Shown: positions 15,755 to 24,489 of the stretch, one piece after another
Layout of the letters: each line of letters begins with the position of its first letter
How positions within the stretch are numbered: the first letter of the stretch is position 1
NCBI RefSeq assembly: GCF_003610915.1
Contig: NZ_NSDJ01000001.1
Span: 1,798,001-1,862,000, forward strand
From: Rahnella variigena
GTDB taxonomy: Bacteria > Pseudomonadota > Gammaproteobacteria > Enterobacterales > Enterobacteriaceae
Direction of reading: 5' to 3'
DNA: 64,000 nucleotides
Translations under genes and position numbers: made by a program
Notes under the pieces: generated by a model
Database searches by the model: none
Told to the model about the DNA's origin: nothing
Seen by the model: the letters and a program-made list of their open reading frames with translations, nothing else

Positions 15755-15768
15755 TTGATATTTATCAA
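15755..15768 (+). promoter_or_regulatory. FNR site upstream of grcA
   Basis: TTGATATTTATCAA is a perfect FNR box (TTGAT-N4-ATCAA), about 105 bases before the grcA ATG. The gap 15537-15873 holds this control region and no gene. A half site TTGAT lies near 15699. Confidence 0.8.
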
Positions 15769-15873
15769 AGAATGCAGGGTGCTCTACTGTTATATCTGAC
15801 AACAGGAAAACAGGTTGTGATTCAGCCTGACATCAATCAATTAACAGTATCGTAGCCAACTTGGAGGCAACAT

Positions 15874-16257
15874 ATGATCACCGGGATCCAAATTACTAAA
15901 ACCGACAACGAAGCGCTGAAAAACTCTTTCTGGCTGCTCGATGATGAAAAAGCAGAAGCTCGCTGTGTATGTGCAAAAGCGGGTTTTGCGGAAGACCAGA
16001 TTGTGGCTGTCAGCGATCTTGGCAAGTTTGAATACCGTGAAGTGCCAATGGAAGTTCAGCCGACCGTGCGCGTTGAAGGTGGTCAGCACCTGAATGTTAA
16101 CGTCCTGCGTCGTGAAACGCTGGAAGATGCGGTTAAGCACCCAGAAAAATACCCACAGCTGACTATTCGTGTGTCTGGCTATGCGGTACGTTTCAACTCA
16201 CTGACTGCTGAACAGCAGCGTGACGTGATTACCCGTACTTTCACTGAAAGCCTGTAA
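15874..16257 (+). CDS. grcA: Autonomous glycyl radical cofactor GrcA (YfiD)
   Basis: A 127-residue spare C-terminal domain of pyruvate formate-lyase. After oxygen damage to PflB it supplies the glycyl radical and restores formate-producing fermentation. The radical loop RVSGYAVRF is near residues 99-107, with Gly102 as radical site. [14 protein letters not shown] matches the PFL C-terminus. Anaerobic activation by FNR is supported by the perfect box upstream. GGAGG precedes the start by about seven bases. Confidence 0.97.
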   Translation: MITGIQITKTDNEALKNSFWLLDDEKAEARCVCAKAGFAEDQIVAVSDLGKFEYREVPMEVQPTVRVEGGQHLNVNVLRRETLEDAVKHPEKYPQLTIRVSGYAVRFNSLTAEQQRDVITRTFTESL

Positions 16258-16300
16258 GCGCCTCTGAGCGTTTCAGTTTTCAGGTAATAGCAGGAATAAA

Positions 16301-16326
16301 AAAACCGCCTTTCGGGGCGGTTTTTC
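16301..16326 (+). terminator. Terminator between grcA and srmB
   Basis: AAACCGCC and GGCGGTTT arms (CCGCC 16305-16309, GGCGG 16316-16320), T run on the plus strand and A run on the other side. It probably serves both convergent genes. Confidence 0.8.
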
Positions 16327-16347
16327 TTTGCATCAAATCAGGCCTGA

Positions 16348-17673
16348 TTAGGAGGCGTCTTTGGCTGCGTCAGGTTTAACGCGGCGCTTGCCGACGTTTT
16401 TGCTGTCACGATGGCGAACTTTCACTTTCACCTTCGATTTTTCCTGATCCGCTTTCTGCTTCTCTTTACGTTTCGCCAGCACTTTCTTCGATGGCTTACC
16501 GGTCACTTTTTCACTAGGTGCTTTGGTCTTAGGACGGAAGCCTTCCAGTACGCGCGCTTTAAGTGGTTCATTCAGGTAACGACCGATTTTACCGAGCAGC
16601 AGATGGTCATGCGCTTCCACGAAGGAAATCGCGGTGCCTTTGCGGCCAGCACGACCGGTACGGCCGATGCGGTGCAGATAGATATCAGCGGTCAGCGGCA
16701 GGTCAAAGTTGAAGACGTGGCTGATGTCGTTGATATCCAGACCGCGCGCGGCGATGTCGGTGGCAACCAGCACGTTAACGCGATCTTCGACCATACGTTT
16801 AACGGCTTCGGTACGTTTAACCTGTACCATTTCGCCTTCGAGATAGCAGGAGTTAATCCCTGCTTCGCGTAACCAGGCAACCAGTTCATGCACACGCTCG
16901 CGCTTACGCACGAAGATCACCGATTTAGTGACGTCTTCCTGTTTCAGCAAATGGATCAGCATCTGAGTTTTATGCGCCAGATCGTCGGCACGGTAATACC
17001 ATTGCAGGATCTTTTTGCGTTCGCGGCGTGACGGGTCGGCTTCGATTTCTACCGGCTCAGTCAGAATGCGTTCTGCGAATTCACGGATGGCTTCCCCTTC
17101 CAGCGTTGCGGAGAACAGCAACGTCTGTTTGCGCCAGCGTGCTTCTGCAGAAATGGTTTCGATGTCCTGCGCAAAACCCATGTCCAGCATGCGGTCGGCT
17201 TCGTCGAGGATCAGCGTTTCGATTGCGCGGCAGTCGAAGTTTTCTTCTTTGATGTATTGCAGCAAACGTCCGGTTGTCGCAACGACAATATCCTGGTTTT
17301 CGCTGAACACTTCGGCATGGTTCATATAAGCCACGCCGCCAGTGATGGTCGCGATATCCAGTTCGGTATGTTTGGCTAACTCACGCGCCTGTTCAGCAAC
17401 CTGCATAGCAAGTTCGCGGGTTGGCGTGAGGATCAGAATTCGTGGCGGACCAGATTTCTTACGCGGGAAATCCAGCAAATGCTGCAATGCAGGCAGCAGG
17501 AACGCCGCTGTTTTGCCGGTGCCGGTAGGAGCCGAACCCAACACATCGCGTCCGTCCATTGCTGGCGGAATGGCCTCTGCCTGAATGACAGTAGGACGGC
17601 TATAGCCTTTGTCGCCAAGGGCTTCAATCAGGCGTTCATCGAGTTCGAGTTCGGAAAAAGTGGTTACAGTCAT
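16348..17673 (-). CDS. srmB: ATP-dependent RNA helicase SrmB
   Basis: DEAD-box helicase acting in early 50S ribosomal subunit assembly. The 441-residue protein shows the Q motif, motif I (APTGTGKTAA), Ia (PTRELAMQ), II (DEAD, as LDEADRML), III (SAT, as LFSATLEG), V (TDIAARGLD) and VI (HRIGRTGRAG). A basic C-terminal tail rich in Lys (about residues 380-441) is typical of SrmB. AGAGGT precedes the ATG. It is divergent from trmN6. Confidence 0.97.
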   Translation of the reverse strand: MTVTTFSELELDERLIEALGDKGYSRPTVIQAEAIPPAMDGRDVLGSAPTGTGKTAAFLLPALQHLLDFPRKKSGPPRILILTPTRELAMQVAEQARELAKHTELDIATITGGVAYMNHAEVFSENQDIVVATTGRLLQYIKEENFDCRAIETLILDEADRMLDMGFAQDIETISAEARWRKQTLLFSATLEGEAIREFAERILTEPVEIEADPSRRERKKILQWYYRADDLAHKTQMLIHLLKQEDVTKSVIFVRKRERVHELVAWLREAGINSCYLEGEMVQVKRTEAVKRMVEDRVNVLVATDIAARGLDINDISHVFNFDLPLTADIYLHRIGRTGRAGRKGTAISFVEAHDHLLLGKIGRYLNEPLKARVLEGFRPKTKAPSEKVTGKPSKKVLAKRKEKQKADQEKSKVKVKVRHRDSKNVGKRRVKPDAAKDAS

Positions 17674-17829
17674 GGTCTACCTCTACTTGGGGCGCCGATT
17701 ATAGACGTGTTAGACGCGATCTTCACCTATTTAAGCGGTTTGCGTGGCTTTTACTCTGCTTCTCTTTGCCCTATGCTACGACAGTTTTCGTTCCCGGCCC
17801 TGCTGGCTGGCGTTATTACGGTGAAATGA

Positions 17830-18576
17830 GTGACAAAAGAAGTCAGTTCCGCACAGCCTTTACGGCGCAATGGTTTTACCTTTAAACAGTTTTTCGTCGC
17901 ACATGACCGTTGCGCGATGAAAGTTGGCACAGACGGTGTTCTGCTGGGTGCGACCGCGCCGGTCACTCAGGCACGACGTGTTCTTGATATTGGCTGCGGC
18001 AGCGGTCTGATTGCCATGATGCTGGCACAGCGCAGCGAATCTGACACTGTTATCGATGCCGTAGAACTGGAACCTGCGGCCGCCGGACAGGCAGCTGAAA
18101 ATTTCCGCGAATCAGTCTGGGCGAATAGATTGTCTGTCTATGCGCAGGATATTAATGAGTACGCGCAAAAACACCCTGCTCAGTATGATCTGATTGTCAG
18201 CAATCCGCCTTATTTTGAATCAGCCGTTGCCTGCCGCGATGAAGCCCGTAATGCTGCACGTTACACAGAAACCCTGACACATGAAGCGCTGCTGGAATGC
18301 GCGCAGATGCTGATCGCGCCGGAAGGGTTGTTCAGCGTTGTTCTGCCCTATGACATCGGTCTGGCATTTGAAACGCTGGCTCACCAGAACGGCTGGTTCA
18401 GTGCGTGCCGCATGGCCGTTCGAGATCGGCCGGAAAAACCGCTTAACCGTTTGCTGCTGACATTATCAAGGCAATTTGTTGAACGCACGGATGAGGAACT
18501 GGCATTGCGGAAATCGGAAGGTGTTTACAGCGAAGAGTTCTGCACGCTGATCACCGATTTTTATCTGAATTATTAA
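17830..18576 (+). CDS. trmN6: tRNA1(Val) A37 N6-methyltransferase
   Basis: Methylates A37 of tRNA1-Val (YfiC in E. coli). The 248-residue protein has the SAM site VLDIGCGSGLIAMML near residue 50 and the N6-adenine motif NPPY (SNPPYFES). It also has the family-specific RRNGFTFKQFFVAHDRCAMK. The start is GTG at 17830. A nearby ATG at 17826 is out of frame, and homology supports the GTG. It is divergent from srmB. Confidence 0.93.
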   Translation: MTKEVSSAQPLRRNGFTFKQFFVAHDRCAMKVGTDGVLLGATAPVTQARRVLDIGCGSGLIAMMLAQRSESDTVIDAVELEPAAAGQAAENFRESVWANRLSVYAQDINEYAQKHPAQYDLIVSNPPYFESAVACRDEARNAARYTETLTHEALLECAQMLIAPEGLFSVVLPYDIGLAFETLAHQNGWFSACRMAVRDRPEKPLNRLLLTLSRQFVERTDEELALRKSEGVYSEEFCTLITDFYLNY

Positions 18577-18642
18577 CGGGGCAAAAGGTGAGGGGCCGAA
18601 AAGTGCGTTCCTTCGCACTCTTTCGAAACTAATATTGTAAAC

Positions 18643-20244
18643 CTATGGCTGCAAAATAGTGGGCTGCGGATTTTCCTGTAAATCAGGATAATCGAGCGTG
18701 TAATGCAGGCCACGACTTTCTTTACGTTCCAGCGCACTGCGGACGATCAGTTCAGCTACCAGCACCAGATTTCTCAATTCCAGCAGATTATTGGAAATAC
18801 GGAAGTTGGCGTAATACTCGTCAATTTCCTGTTGCAGCGTCATAATGCGGCGCAGTGCGCGCTCCAGGCGTTTCGTTGTACGCACAATTCCCACGTAGTC
18901 CCACATAAACAGGCGCAGCTCATGCCAGTTATGCTGGATAACCACCTGTTCATCGGAATTGTCCACCCGGCTTTCATCCCACTGCGGAATGTTTTTTGCC
19001 AGCTTGGCATGAGGCAGGCGCTTAATAATGTCTTCCGCTGCCGACCAGCCATACACCACGCATTCCAGCAGTGAGTTAGAAGCCAAACGATTAGCGCCAT
19101 GCAGACCGGTATAACTGACTTCGCCAATCGCATACAAACCATCGAGATCGGTACGACCGTGCTGATCTACCATCACGCCGCCGCAGGTGTAATGCGCAGC
19201 CGGCACAATCGGAATGGGCTGTTTGGTCAGGTCGATGCCCAGCGATTGCAGCTTTTCATCAATCATCGGGAAATGATGCTTAATGAATTCCGGCGGGCGA
19301 TGGCTGATATCGAGATACATACAGTCAGCACCGAGACGCTTCATTTCATGGTCGATAGCACGTGCAACAACATCACGCGGCGCCAGTTCGCCTCGTTCAT
19401 CGAAATCAGGCATAAACCGCGTGCCATCCGGACGTTTGAGCAGGGCACCTTCGCCACGCAGCGCTTCGGTCAGCAGGAAGTTACGCGCCTGAGGATGATA
19501 GAGGCAGGTCGGATGGAACTGATTGAATTCCAGATTGGCAACCCGACAACCTGCACGCCACGCCATGGCCACGCCATCGCCTGAAGAGATATCCGGGTTA
19601 GTGGTGTACTGATACACCTTAGCGGCACCGCCTGTGGCGAGAACAACGGCTTTGGCGCGCAGTGTTTCAACATGCTCTTTGTCGCGGTTCCAGACATAGG
19701 CACCGACGACGCGTTGAGTGCCCGGTAATCCAAGTTTGCTTGAGGTAATTAAATCAACGGCATTATAGCGTTCTTTCACGCAAATATTGGCGTGCGCCCT
19801 TGCTTTCCCAACCAGCGTAGTCTCTACTTCTTTACCTGTAGCATCAGCAGCATGCAGGATCCTACGGTGGCTGTGACCGCCTTCGCGTGTCAGATGATAA
19901 CGCTCTTCTGAGCTCGCGTTGGTTTCGGTATCAAACAGGACGCCCTGGTCGATCAGCCATTGCACACAATGACGTGCATTGCTGGCGATAAATTCAACAG
20001 CTTCTTTATCGCATAAGCCTGCGCCGGCAATTAATGTGTCATCAACATGTGAGGCAATGCTGTCTGCTTCGTCGAAAACGGCGGCAATACCGCCCTGGGC
20101 GTAAAACGTAGAGCCTTCGTTGAGGGGGCCTTTACTGAGAACAGTGACGTGACAGTGGTCTGCAAGTCGCAAAGCCAGAGAAAGGCCCGCAGCGCCACTT
20201 CCGATTATCAATACATCGCTAACAAATTCAGATGAAGGTTGCAT
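18643..20244 (-). CDS. nadB: L-aspartate oxidase
   Basis: Flavoenzyme that oxidises aspartate to iminoaspartate, the first step of de novo NAD synthesis. The FAD-binding Rossmann motif [20 protein letters not shown] is at the N-terminus. [30 protein letters not shown] and [12 protein letters not shown] are intact. The start at 20244 ([10 protein letters not shown], 533 residues) fits relatives. An in-frame ATG at 20280 has a better ribosome site (GGAGG 11 bases upstream), so 545 residues is possible. It is divergent from rpoE. Confidence 0.95.
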   Translation of the reverse strand: MQPSSEFVSDVLIIGSGAAGLSLALRLADHCHVTVLSKGPLNEGSTFYAQGGIAAVFDEADSIASHVDDTLIAGAGLCDKEAVEFIASNARHCVQWLIDQGVLFDTETNASSEERYHLTREGGHSHRRILHAADATGKEVETTLVGKARAHANICVKERYNAVDLITSSKLGLPGTQRVVGAYVWNRDKEHVETLRAKAVVLATGGAAKVYQYTTNPDISSGDGVAMAWRAGCRVANLEFNQFHPTCLYHPQARNFLLTEALRGEGALLKRPDGTRFMPDFDERGELAPRDVVARAIDHEMKRLGADCMYLDISHRPPEFIKHHFPMIDEKLQSLGIDLTKQPIPIVPAAHYTCGGVMVDQHGRTDLDGLYAIGEVSYTGLHGANRLASNSLLECVVYGWSAAEDIIKRLPHAKLAKNIPQWDESRVDNSDEQVVIQHNWHELRLFMWDYVGIVRTTKRLERALRRIMTLQQEIDEYYANFRISNNLLELRNLVLVAELIVRSALERKESRGLHYTLDYPDLQENPQPTILQP

Positions 20245-20346
20245 AACGTATGATGTTTGCAGAAGAAGAGGGAAATTCATGTTAGCCTAAACCTCCGTGC
20301 AAAAGCCACGGGCTTAAGACTTCAATAGAAAAAACAATGGCGATGT

Positions 20347-20374
20347 GGAACTAATCGTTCCATGTGAACTCCAA
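20347..20374 (+). promoter_or_regulatory. Possible sigma-E autoregulatory promoter of rpoE
   Basis: GGAACTA (20347-20353), a 16-base spacer and TCCAA (20370-20374) resemble the sigma-E pattern GGAACTT ... TCTAA/TCAAA. Position about 85 bases before rpoE fits the autoregulated promoter known in E. coli. The -10 match is only fair. Confidence 0.4.
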
Positions 20375-20458
20375 GCAGTACTTGCTCAGGAATAAAATGA
20401 TGAAAGCTGGCAGTACGATTCTAAGCGCGGAGATAGTTTTGGGGAGATTTTACCTCGG

Positions 20459-21034
20459 ATGAGCGAGCAGTTAGCCGATCAAGTTCTGGTTGAGCGGGTC
20501 CAGAAGGGTGATCAAAAATCGTTCAATTTACTGGTTATTCGTTACCAGCATAAAGTAGCGAGCCTTGTATCCCGCTACGTGCCACAAGGCGATGTGCCTG
20601 ATGTGGTTCAGGAATCTTTTATCAAAGCGTATCGTGCGCTGGAATCTTTCCGCGGCGACAGTGCTTTTTATACCTGGCTGTATCGTATTGCAGTCAACAC
20701 AGCGAAAAATTATCTGGTCGCTCAGGGGCGTCGTCCGCCATCCAGTGATGTCGATGCGAACGAAGCCGAGAATTTCGAAAGTGGCGGTGCCCTGAAAGAA
20801 ATTTCGAACCCTGAGAACTTAATGTTGTCTGAAGAATTACGGCAGATAGTTTTCCGTACTATTGAAGCACTTCCTGAAGATCTTCGCATGGCGATCACCT
20901 TAAGGGAGTTAGATGGATTGAGCTACGAAGAAATAGCCTCCATCATGGATTGTCCGGTGGGTACGGTAAGATCCCGTATATTCCGTGCCCGGGAAGCAAT
21001 TGATAACAAGGTTCAACCGCTCATCCAGCGTTAG
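20459..21034 (+). CDS. rpoE: Envelope stress sigma factor RpoE
   Basis: Group IV sigma factor that turns on outer-membrane repair genes. The 191-residue protein is nearly identical to E. coli RpoE. Region 2 (DVVQESFIKAYRALESFRGDSAFYT, in part, near residues 45-70) and region 4 with the DGLSYEEIASIM helix-turn-helix are intact. The rseA, rseB and rseC genes that restrain it follow on the same strand, 30 bases away. Confidence 0.98.
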   Translation: MSEQLADQVLVERVQKGDQKSFNLLVIRYQHKVASLVSRYVPQGDVPDVVQESFIKAYRALESFRGDSAFYTWLYRIAVNTAKNYLVAQGRRPPSSDVDANEAENFESGGALKEISNPENLMLSEELRQIVFRTIEALPEDLRMAITLRELDGLSYEEIASIMDCPVGTVRSRIFRAREAIDNKVQPLIQR

Positions 21035-21064
21035 AGATGACGGACACAGGAAGGGTACTTAGGC

Positions 21065-21718
21065 ATGCAGAAAGAAAAGCTTTCCGCTCTGATGGATGGT
21101 GAAGCCATTGATTCTGAACTGTTGAGTTCTTTATCAACAGATCCCAAGCTTCAGCAAGACTGGCAGAGTTATCATTTGATCCGCGATACCTTACGCGGTG
21201 ATATTGGGAATGTGGTGCATCTGGATATCGCAGACCGTGTGGCCGCAGCGCTGGCAAACGAGCCGGTTAAACTGGTGCCGGGTTCCGCAACAGAATCGCA
21301 GCCTCAGCCTCATACCTGGCAAAAAATGCCTTTCTGGCAGAAGGTGCGCCCTTGGGCGAGCCAGCTGACTCAGGTTGGCGTAGCTGCTTGCGTATCGCTG
21401 GCTGTGATTGTCGGTGTGCAGCACTATAACCAGCCTGACGCATCGGGCGCTTCTCCGGAAACACCAGCATTTAATACTTTGCCAATGATGGGTAAAGCCT
21501 CTCCGGTCAGCTTCGGCGTGCCAAATGAAGGCAATACCACCAGCGGGCAACAACAACAAAATGTGCAGGAGCAACGTAAGCGTATCAATGCTATGTTGCA
21601 GGATTACGAACTGCAACGCCGCTTGCATTCTGAGCAACTTCAGCTCGAACCTGTTACTCCACAGCAAGCCGCTGTTCAGGTCCCAGGAACTCAGTCTTTA
21701 GGAACGCAAACGCAGTAA
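21065..21718 (+). CDS. rseA: Anti-sigma-E factor RseA
   Basis: Single-pass inner-membrane protein that holds RpoE inactive until cleaved by DegS and RseP. The N-terminal cytoplasmic domain begins MQKEKLSALMDGE and contains YHLIRDTLRGD. The membrane segment is near residues 100-118 (VGVAACVSLAVIVGVQ), and the periplasmic part is Gln-rich. The 217-residue protein overlaps the rseB start by one base (TAATG), so the two are coupled. Confidence 0.96.
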   Translation: MQKEKLSALMDGEAIDSELLSSLSTDPKLQQDWQSYHLIRDTLRGDIGNVVHLDIADRVAAALANEPVKLVPGSATESQPQPHTWQKMPFWQKVRPWASQLTQVGVAACVSLAVIVGVQHYNQPDASGASPETPAFNTLPMMGKASPVSFGVPNEGNTTSGQQQQNVQEQRKRINAMLQDYELQRRLHSEQLQLEPVTPQQAAVQVPGTQSLGTQTQ

Positions 21719-22668
21719 TGAAGCAATTTTGGTTTGCCGCTTGTTTAGTGACGGGCAGCCTGCTTACTCCAAGTATCGCCTCGGCAGATCCCACTTCCGA
21801 GGCGTTATTACAAGGGATGGGTAAAGCCAGTCAGTCGCTGAATTATGAAATGGGTTTTATCAACATCACGAAGCAAGGGATTGATTCCTTTCGCTATCGT
21901 CATGCTGTTTCTAATCAATCCTCGCTCGCTCAACTGGTACTGATGGATGGTCCGCGCCGTGAAATTGTCCAGCGCGGAAAAGACATCAGCTACTTCGAGA
22001 CCGGGCTTCAGCCTTTTACTCTGGATGGCGATCATATTGTTGATTCCCTGCCCTCCATTGTATTCAGCGATTTCTCCCAGCTGTCAAAATACTATGATTT
22101 CATCGCCGTAGGTCGCGCGCGTGCCGCAGACCGTCTGAGTCAGGTGATCCGCGTGGTTTCGCGTGATGGCACAAGGTTCAGCTATGTTATCTGGATTGAT
22201 GAGCAGACTAAGTTGCCAATGCGTGTGGATTTATTAGATCGCGATGGCGAAACGCTGGAACAGTTCAGGGTCATCAGCTTTGATGATGGTAATCAAGTCA
22301 TAGTGGCTCTTGCTGATCTTGAGAAAGCCAATCTGCCGCCGGTACTTTCGTTGCCTGCTTCTGAGCCGATTAAGTTTGGATGGCAAGTGAAATGGCTTCC
22401 GGCGGGTGTAGCTGAAGTGGCGAGCAGTCGCAGAAGCTTGCCAAATATGCCAGTCACGATAGAATCCCGCTTGTACACTGACGGATTGTTCAGCTTCTCT
22501 GTCAATATCAGTGCTACAACTAACGGTCCTTCTGAGCAGTTGATCAGACAAGGGCGAAGAACCGTACAAACGGAAGTTCGTAACGGTAATGAGATTACTG
22601 TCGTCGGTGAATTGCCGCCTTCCACAGCAAAACGTATTGCTGAAAGCATTGTTTTCTCTGCCAAATGA
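21718..22668 (+). CDS. rseB: Sigma-E regulator RseB
   Basis: Periplasmic protein that shields RseA from DegS and senses lipopolysaccharide or lipoprotein imbalance. A signal peptide ends in SIASA at residue 22-23. The mature part has LLQGMGKASQSLNYEMGFI and the MucB/RseB domains up to residue 316. The start codon shares a base with the rseA stop. Confidence 0.96.
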   Translation: MKQFWFAACLVTGSLLTPSIASADPTSEALLQGMGKASQSLNYEMGFINITKQGIDSFRYRHAVSNQSSLAQLVLMDGPRREIVQRGKDISYFETGLQPFTLDGDHIVDSLPSIVFSDFSQLSKYYDFIAVGRARAADRLSQVIRVVSRDGTRFSYVIWIDEQTKLPMRVDLLDRDGETLEQFRVISFDDGNQVIVALADLEKANLPPVLSLPASEPIKFGWQVKWLPAGVAEVASSRRSLPNMPVTIESRLYTDGLFSFSVNISATTNGPSEQLIRQGRRTVQTEVRNGNEITVVGELPPSTAKRIAESIVFSAK

Positions 22669-22697
22669 CTTTTGGCTAAATAAATCCGGGTGATTTT

Positions 22698-23174
22698 ATG
22701 ATGAAAGAATGGGCCACTGTGGTGTCGTGGCAAAACGGTATTGCATCACTGCGCTGTGAAACGCAGTCGGGTTGCAGTAGCTGCCATTCGCGTTCAGGTT
22801 GTGGTGCCCGGGTGCTGAATGAACTGGGACCACAGACTGGCCATAATCTTCAGGTCAGTTTTGCTGAGCCCCTGGAACCGGGGCAAAAAGTTGAACTGGG
22901 AATACCTGAGGGCAGTTTGCTGCGCTCTGCATTTCTGGTCTATATGACACCGCTGTTTGGGGTGATTGCCGGAGGCGGAATACTGCAGGCTCTGTTTAAA
23001 GCAGACATGTACGCAGTGATCGGTGCCTTGCTGGGCGGCGGTCTGGGCTTTATCATCGCCAAAGCACTGGCGGCAAAAGTCGACGGTAAATCGGGTTATC
23101 AGCCGGTGGTTTTGCAGGTGGGATTACCGCCGAACGCATTCCGTTATTCTGCGGATAACGAGCTTCCTTCGTAA
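22698..23174 (+). CDS. rseC: SoxR-reducing/sigma-E regulatory protein RseC
   Basis: Inner-membrane protein of 158 residues, last gene of the sigma-E operon. It positively modulates RpoE and contributes with Rsx to keeping SoxR reduced. The Cys-rich cytoplasmic N-terminus (Cys residues in GCSSCHSRSGCGARV, about 28-42) could bind a metal cluster. Two membrane segments (AFLVYMTPLFGVIAGGG and YAVIGALLGGGLGFIIA) follow. The start MMKEWATVVSWQNG matches E. coli. Confidence 0.94.
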   Translation: MMKEWATVVSWQNGIASLRCETQSGCSSCHSRSGCGARVLNELGPQTGHNLQVSFAEPLEPGQKVELGIPEGSLLRSAFLVYMTPLFGVIAGGGILQALFKADMYAVIGALLGGGLGFIIAKALAAKVDGKSGYQPVVLQVGLPPNAFRYSADNELPS

Positions 23175-23216
23175 TACCTGATTTCTGTAGTGCTACCCGG
23201 AACGATGCGAAAACAA

Positions 23217-23251
23217 ATGCCACTGACTCAGACGAGCCAGTGGCATTTTTA
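23217..23251 (+). terminator. Terminator after rseC
   Basis: ATGCCACTG (23217-23225) pairs with CAGTGGCAT (23238-23246) and five T follow. It also lies at the end of the convergent gene at 23249-24067. Confidence 0.8.
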
Positions 23252-24067
23252 GTTTCTGACCGGGATCCGGTTTTGAATCATATGCTCAATCAGGGCGATG
23301 AAAAGATCGGCACTGGAGAGTGAAGTATAGGCAACAGAGAACAAAATCCGGCCGTGTTTATCAAGCAATCTGATTAACGGGCTGTTGCTCCCGCCGCTGA
23401 TAAACTGAATGTCTTCAACTGGTATGGTCTTCCCTTCATCGGTGGTCAGCATTAATGCACTCAACCGGATCCTTTTCTCGTTCATTGTCAGAAGGTTAGA
23501 GCCGATAAACCGTTTCAATCCGCAGTGCGAATTTACCATGCAGGTAAAAAGAATGTCTCCGCCCTGCGCCAGCGTATTTAAAGCCCAGGGGCCACGGAAC
23601 ATCAGTTGCTCATTCTTAATAACATCAATCAGGCGTTCTGAACTAGCAATATTCGGTGTGATCCGGTGCCATGTTTTGCTATTTTCCTCACGGAACATCA
23701 TCGTATTTAAAATGCGACGTGTATATTTGCCCGTTCTGAAACGGTATATATCTGAAATTCTGTCGAACGGAATAAACCGGTTCTTTTTATCTAGCTGGCT
23801 TATAACCAAAATACCATTTTCATGAAGCTGATAGACCTGTTTCGGTCGAATCAAACGTCTCAGTAAAATAAGTACGACACCGAGCGCAATGCTCAGCAAG
23901 GCAGATAACACCACGCTATGCAGCCCGTTAGCGGTATGGCCGAAGGCGAGGAAAAAAGCGATTTGCACGGCACCGCCTACCAGCAAAAGCACAGACAGGA
24001 CCAGAGTGATCCAAGAGTTGGCTTTGGCAAAGCCATGCTGACTGAGCAGCCGCCCTTCATTGATCAT
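23249..24067 (-). CDS. Unrecognised membrane protein with two N-terminal helices
   Basis: A 272-residue protein I cannot name. Two strong membrane segments lie near residues 19-43 (ITLVLSVLLLVGGAVQIAFFL) and 51-70 (VVLSALLSIALGVVLILL). They are followed by a basic stretch and about 195 soluble residues. Phrases such as NGILVISQLDKKNRFIPFDRI recall the first strands of bacterial PH-like domains. That would make it a membrane-anchored tandem PH-type protein, which is inference only. AAGGA lies eight bases before the ATG. E. coli has no gene between rseC and lepA. Confidence 0.75.
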   Translation of the reverse strand: MINEGRLLSQHGFAKANSWITLVLSVLLLVGGAVQIAFFLAFGHTANGLHSVVLSALLSIALGVVLILLRRLIRPKQVYQLHENGILVISQLDKKNRFIPFDRISDIYRFRTGKYTRRILNTMMFREENSKTWHRITPNIASSERLIDVIKNEQLMFRGPWALNTLAQGGDILFTCMVNSHCGLKRFIGSNLLTMNEKRIRLSALMLTTDEGKTIPVEDIQFISGGSNSPLIRLLDKHGRILFSVAYTSLSSADLFIALIEHMIQNRIPVRN

Positions 24068-24489
24068 ATTGATATCCTTGTGACCGGATTGAATTAAATA
24101 AAAAAAGAAAAATAAGGAAGTGTTAGAATTAAAACTTTGTGAATTGAAATAATGTAATTTCTTTTATAACAATATATTAGATGTGGGAGTGCGTTTTTGT
24201 ATATGGGCATTTTCCTAAAACCAGTCTGAGCCCAAAAACCCAGATAAAATGTCAGAAAAAAGTCAAGGCGACCTCGAAAGAACAGTCCGGAAATGAAAAC
24301 AAATGAAAATGTGAGGATTTCCTTCAGAAAAAGCACGCATAATCTGGAGTTAGGATGTGCCGAGACTAGGTTTTCACGGTGCTGGCATGTAGAATGCTGC
24401 GACTTAGGCGAAAGACAGCCAACCTACAAACCGTCGCTGTATGTTCATGGCGAATGATTCAGAAATACCAAGGTAGAAAAACTTTTATA
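24068..24489. other. Long AT-rich leader region before lepA
   Basis: About 420 bases without a convincing gene. A leftward 80-residue frame at 24094-24336 is rich in Phe, Leu and Tyr with no ribosome site and is probably fortuitous. The lepA promoter should lie here. I could not identify a clear -35/-10 pair. Confidence 0.5.

Noticed and set aside
24094-24336. Leftward 80-aa open frame rich in Phe and Leu
   Set aside because: AT-rich sequence gives such frames by chance. There is no ribosome site and no recognisable pattern.
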